Shown here: piece by piece, positions 6,064-8,114 of the stretch
How the letters are laid out: each line of letters begins with the position of its first letter
How positions within the stretch are numbered: the first letter of the stretch is position 1
Source: CAZYWA01 sp964650975 [NCBI: uncultured bacterium]
GTDB lineage: Bacteria > JADJOY01
NCBI GenBank assembly: GCA_964650975.1
Contig: CAZYWA010000367.1
Coordinates: forward strand, 1-8,114
Direction: 5' to 3'
DNA length: 8,114 bases
Notes under the pieces: generated by a model
Databases searched by the model: none
Told to the model about the DNA's origin: nothing
The model's input: the letters and a program-made list of their open reading frames with translations, nothing else
Position numbers and translations under genes: made by a program

Positions 6064-6109
6064 CAGTCGGTTCGGGGGTGACGGCGGGTGGACGTCCCCG
6101 AACCGACTG
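6064..6109 (+). repeat. 14-bp perfect inverted repeat at the end of R1 copy B
   Basis: CAGTCGGTTCGGGG (6064-6077) is the exact reverse complement of CCCCGAACCGACTG (6096-6109), with an 18-nt spacer. Only the first arm exists in R1 copy A (at 1431-1445), so the second arm is particular to this copy. It may act as a hairpin on either strand or be a trace of a neighbouring inverted R1 fragment. Confidence 0.65.
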
Positions 6110-6131
6110 ATAAGGGAAGTCCTTCACATGC

Positions 6132-6366
6132 TCTGAGAGGGTGTAGACGAAAGAAATTCAGCCGCTTGGATGAGCGGCATGCGTGGCCGAAAAGCGCTCG
6201 AGCGTCTGTGCCTGGTCGCCTATGGGCTGCGGTCCCTCGCAGCCGCAGGCGTCCATCTTGGTTCAGACGCTGCGGACGCGAGGGACCGCGTCCCTCCAAA
6301 CGGCACGAGATCGGTTCGAAGGAAGCGCTCCGGGCAATGATCCGATTTCGTCCACACCTTCTGAGG
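6132..6366 (+). repeat. Extragenic repeat module R2, copy B (MITE-like)
   Basis: Matches the reverse complement of 1569-1800. The terminal inverted repeats AGGGTGTAGACGAAA and, from the other end, AAGGTGTGGACGAAA agree at 13 of 15 positions, better than in copy A. CTGAG flanks both ends. A 61-bp hairpin sits at 6229-6289, and a smaller one (AGCCGC/GCGGC-type, about 6161-6179) near the left end. It lies about 160 bp upstream of fur. Open frames cross it but differ by frameshift from copy A, so it is treated as non-coding. Confidence 0.85.
6229..6289 (+). other. Conserved internal hairpin of R2 copy B
   Basis: GCGGTCCCT (6229-6237) pairs with AGGGACCGC (6281-6289) over 9 bp; here the next three positions (CGC/GCG) also pair, whereas in copy A they do not. 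The inner helix CCGCAGGCGTC/GACGC-TGCGG has one bulge, and the apical loop contains CATCTTGGTT. Confidence 0.7.
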
Positions 6367-6488
6367 CACGAGTCGGGAACGCTCGGCTTCCGCCGCCATC
6401 ACCGAAGGGACACGGACCCGGTCGCCCTTGCCCCGATCGGACCGCGCTGACCCGGCGCGAGGGCGGGCGCGAGCCTCAACGGGCCGGC

Positions 6489-6524
6489 TTGCCAGCCAGC
6501 CCAGCGGCCTGCTATTGTAAATAT
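6489..6524 (+). promoter_or_regulatory. Sigma-70-type promoter for a leaderless fur message
   Basis: TTGCCA (6489-6494, five of six consensus) and TATTGT (6513-6518, four of six) are separated by 18 nt. The expected transcription start, seven bases beyond the -10 hexamer, is 6525, the A of the fur ATG. No Shine-Dalgarno precedes that ATG. The AT-rich stretch stands out in very GC-rich surroundings. Confidence 0.55.
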
Positions 6525-6530
6525 ATGCAA
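6515..6530 (+). promoter_or_regulatory. Imperfect palindrome over the fur -10 and start codon
   Basis: TTGTA-AATATA-TGCAA is an imperfect 16-bp inverted repeat (12 of 16 positions symmetric) overlapping the -10 element and ATG. Its AT-rich 5-6-5 form resembles operators of Fur-family or other winged-helix repressors. Binding by the encoded Fur would give autoregulation of the operon; this is inference from position and symmetry only. Confidence 0.4.
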
Positions 6531-7037
6531 GAAGTGACCGAGCAATGTACCCGTAAGCTCGCTGGCGGCAAATGCTGTATCGAGCATTTTCGCGAGACGC
6601 TACAGGTACATGGAGGCCGTCTCACCGACGAGCGGAGGGCCCTGATGCAGGCCATCTGCTCGATCGACGGTCACTTCCGCCCCGAGGACGTGGAACGAAT
6701 CCTGCTAGCCAAGGGGTATTCGATCTCGGTGCCCACCGTGTACCGGAACCTGCCGGTCTTGATCGAGGCCGGGATCATCCGCCGCACCGACGCGCAAGAC
6801 GCCCAGGGAGGCAGCCAGTACGAGCACATCTGGGGACACGAGCACCACGATCACCTGGTGTGCGTGCGCTGCCGAAAGCTCATCGAGTTCCAGTACCCGG
6901 CCATCGACGCGCTGCAGGAAGTGGTGGCCAAGGAGCATGGCTTCGATCTGATCAACCACCGCCTGGAGCTGCTCGGGGTGTGCGGCGACTGTCGGGCCGC
7001 CTCCGCGTCAGTCACCGAGACCCACGCGTCCCGTTGA
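6525..7037 (+). CDS. fur: Fur-family metal-dependent repressor
   Basis: The protein has 170 residues from ATG 6525. The frame is open further upstream, but that part lies in R2 and spacer DNA. Domains: winged helix about residues 25-90 with recognition segment VPTVYRNLPVLIEAGIIRR (69-87); dimerisation and metal domain 95-157 with GHEHHDHLVC (104-113), CVRC (113-116) and CGDC (153-156). The two CxxC pairs form the structural zinc site seen in many Fur/PerR/Zur proteins; the His cluster and residues near E121, H138 and H145 would make the regulatory metal site. At 170 residues it is longer than the usual 135-150, owing to about 20 extra N-terminal residues holding Cys8, Cys17 and Cys18. It is the first gene of the feo operon, and one base separates its stop from the next start, so Fe(II) sensing is the likely role. 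PerR- or Zur-type specificity cannot be excluded. Confidence 0.9.
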   Translation: MQEVTEQCTRKLAGGKCCIEHFRETLQVHGGRLTDERRALMQAICSIDGHFRPEDVERILLAKGYSISVPTVYRNLPVLIEAGIIRRTDAQDAQGGSQYEHIWGHEHHDHLVCVRCRKLIEFQYPAIDALQEVVAKEHGFDLINHRLELLGVCGDCRAASASVTETHASR

Positions 7038-7038
7038 G

Positions 7039-7302
7039 ATGAGAATGACTCTCAAACCGATCATCAGCGAGACCGCCACCCTCGACCAGCTCGCGGTGGG
7101 CGTCACCGCGATCGTGATCGAGGTCCGAAACGGCGACGAGGCGCGCGAGCACCTGGCGGCGCGCGGCATCGGCCCCGGCGTCGCGGTGCGGGTGCTCAAG
7201 GGCGGCGACCCGCTGCTGGTGGCCGTCGATCAGGCGCGCTGGGCGATCGGCCGCCGTCACGCGCGCGCGGTCGCGGTGATCGAGGGAGACACCGGAACAT
7301 GA
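7039..7302 (+). CDS. feoA: FeoA-domain ferrous iron transport accessory protein (first copy)
   Basis: The protein has 87 residues. The ATG at 7039 lies one base after the fur stop, so translation is probably coupled. After about 13 residues the sequence LDQLAVGVTAIVIEVRNGDEAREHLAARGIGPGVAVRVLKGGDPLLVAVDQARWAIGRRHARAVAV has the FeoA SH3-like pattern: an L-x-x-L-x-x-G-x-x-x-x-V start, a helix ending in LAARGIGPG, the strand VRVLKGGDPLLV and the closing IGRRHARAVAV. FeoA is a small cytosolic protein thought to bind and modulate FeoB. It is less canonical than the next gene: the N-terminus is longer, the usual R-L-x-x-L-G turn is changed to HLAARGI, and the segment after GGDPLLV resembles the FeoA fold of DtxR-type repressors. 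Its stop overlaps the next start (ATGA). Confidence 0.85.
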   Translation: MRMTLKPIISETATLDQLAVGVTAIVIEVRNGDEAREHLAARGIGPGVAVRVLKGGDPLLVAVDQARWAIGRRHARAVAVIEGDTGT

Positions 7303-7529
7303 GCACGCTCTCCGACCTTCGCCCCGGTCAGTCGGCGACCGTCGCGGCGTTTCGCGAGCACGGTCCGCTGGTGCAGCGAATGATGACGCTGGGCGTGCTC
7401 GAGGGCACCGACGTGAAGGTGGTGCGGCTCGCTCCCGCGGGCGATCCGATCCAGGTCGAAGTGCTGGGCTACGCGCTGTCGCTGCGCAAGAGCGAGGCGG
7501 CGCTGATCGAAGTGGAGAACGTGAAATGA
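7299..7529 (+). CDS. feoA: FeoA-domain ferrous iron transport accessory protein (second copy)
   Basis: The protein has 76 residues, the usual FeoA length. The ATG at 7299 overlaps the previous stop by ATGA and GGAGAC precedes it. The sequence TLSDLRPGQSATVAAFREHGPLVQRMMTLGVLEGTDVKVVRLAPAGDPIQVEVLGYALSLRKSEAALIEVE is canonical: L-x-x-L-x-P-G-x-x-A-x-V, the helix with RMMTLGVLEG, the V-x-R-x-A-P-x-G-D-P segment, then the G-x-x-L-x-L-R-K closing strand. It would be the FeoB partner. Its stop overlaps the feoB start by ATGA. Two adjacent feoA genes ahead of feoB are known in several phyla; here they differ enough to suggest separate roles rather than a recent duplication. Confidence 0.93.
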   Translation: MSTLSDLRPGQSATVAAFREHGPLVQRMMTLGVLEGTDVKVVRLAPAGDPIQVEVLGYALSLRKSEAALIEVENVK

Positions 7530-8114
7530 GCGCAACCGCCGCCGCAACCACCTCGGACACCGTCGAGCCGCGGCCCAACCGTGGGCCGGCGCCGGTCGCG
7601 CCCGCACCCGTCGCGCCGGCGTCGCGGCGCGCGACGGTGGTCGTGATCGGCAACCCCAACACCGGCAAGAGCACGCTCTTCACGGCGCTCACCGGCGTCC
7701 GCCAGAAGGTCGCGAACTACCCGGGCGTCACCGTCGAGAAGCGCTCCGGGCACGTGACGCTCGGCAGCGTCGCCGGTGGCAGCGCGGTCGGCGGCAGCAT
7801 CGAGGTCGAGCTGGTCGATCTGCCCGGCACCTACTCGCTCGCGGCCCACAGCCCCGATGAGATGGTCGCGGTGGACGTGCTCTTCGGCGGGCTCGAAGGC
7901 ATGGAGCACCCCGACGCGGTGCTGGTGGTGGTCGACGCCTCGAACCTGAGGCGGAACCTCTACCTCGCGAGCCAGGTGCTGGAGCTGGGCGTGCCGGTGG
8001 TGGTGGCGCTCAACATGGTGGACGTGGCCGCCACCCGCGGCATCGCGATCGACGCGGCCAAGCTCGCGGCCCGGCTCGGCGCCACCGTGGTGCCGATGGT
8101 CGCGAGCCGCGACC
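7526..8114 (+). CDS. feoB: FeoB ferrous iron transporter, N-terminal part (runs off the window)
   Basis: The first 196 residues, from ATG 7526, are visible. Residues 1-36 form an Ala/Pro/Thr-rich stretch absent from standard FeoB, which usually starts a few residues before the GTPase. The G domain follows: G1 GNPNTGKS (42-49), switch I with NYPGVTVEKRSG (64-75), G3 DLPG (98-101) then TYSLAAHSPDE, G4 NMVD (163-166, the FeoB form of NKxD), and G5 near VPMVASRD (189-196). Between switch I and G3 there is a Gly/Ser-rich insert (about 79-91) of roughly ten residues. The helical GDI part, the Gate domains and the membrane helices lie beyond the window edge. FeoB is the inner-membrane Fe(II) transporter with an essential GTPase. 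It is the fourth gene of the operon, start-overlapped by feoA. Confidence 0.95.
   Translation, partial: MSATAAATTSDTVEPRPNRGPAPVAPAPVAPASRRATVVVIGNPNTGKSTLFTALTGVRQKVANYPGVTVEKRSGHVTLGSVAGGSAVGGSIEVELVDLPGTYSLAAHSPDEMVAVDVLFGGLEGMEHPDAVLVVVDASNLRRNLYLASQVLELGVPVVVALNMVDVAATRGIAIDAAKLAARLGATVVPMVASRD

Larger units (their letters stand above)
5946..6088 (+). repeat. Extragenic repeat module R1, copy B
   Basis: Corresponds to 1421-1560 in inverted orientation. Conserved pieces include the leading TTC-loop hairpin, TCGCCGGGCGCC, the GGCGCC-loop-GGCGCC hairpin (6029-6044), CACGAGAT, and GCAGTCGGTTCGGGG followed by a diverging ACGGCG segment. It lies directly downstream of the histidine kinase, in the same direction as the gene, as copy A does relative to the CHAP-like gene. 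Confidence 0.8.

Noticed and set aside
6183-6524. Upstream extension of the fur reading frame
   Set aside because: It runs through R2 and the promoter region, and Fur homology begins only after 6525.

Overview
This is a GC-rich bacterial segment with features of a Gram-negative-type envelope: several Sec-type signal peptides, a secreted seven-bladed FG-GAP propeller, and a Fur/Feo ferrous-iron locus. Nothing here fixes the taxon. The style (GC-rich, abundant structured extragenic repeats, a C-terminal GFESG motif on a secreted protein) would fit an uncultivated lineage such as Candidatus Eisenbacteria or a myxobacterium/Gemmatimonadota relative, but that is a guess.

Layout. 14-1255 (-) is a secreted FG-GAP/VCBS propeller protein with seven repeats of exactly 50 residues. 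1421-1800 holds two extragenic repeat modules, here called R1 and R2. 1796-2656 (-) is a secreted protein with a CHAP/NlpC-P60-like Cys-His core; its stop codon lies inside R2. Divergent from it, 2742-2972 (+) is a small two-cysteine secreted protein followed by a strong hairpin. 3181-3939 (-) is a class I SAM-dependent methyltransferase. 4045-4296 (-) is a doubtful small ORF. 4337-5938 (+) is a soluble histidine kinase with two tandem PAS domains and no response regulator beside it. 5946-6366 carries second copies of R1 and R2. 6525-8114 (+) is a tightly packed fur-feoA-feoA-feoB operon, with feoB running off the window.

The iron operon is the clearest functional unit. A Fur-family repressor is translated just ahead of two FeoA proteins and the FeoB GTPase/Fe(II) permease, and the three Feo start codons overlap or abut the preceding stops. 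A promoter placed exactly so that transcription would begin on the fur ATG suggests a leaderless message, and an imperfect palindrome over the -10 and the ATG suggests autoregulation.

The least ordinary content is non-coding. R1 (about 140 bp) and R2 (about 235 bp) each occur twice, at 1.4-1.8 kb and 5.9-6.4 kb, in inverted orientation and with swapped module order. R2 has imperfect terminal inverted repeats and a conserved 61-bp central hairpin, so it looks MITE-like. R1 starts with a hairpin whose stem differs between copies by compensatory base-pair changes, and it sits where a transcription terminator would be expected.
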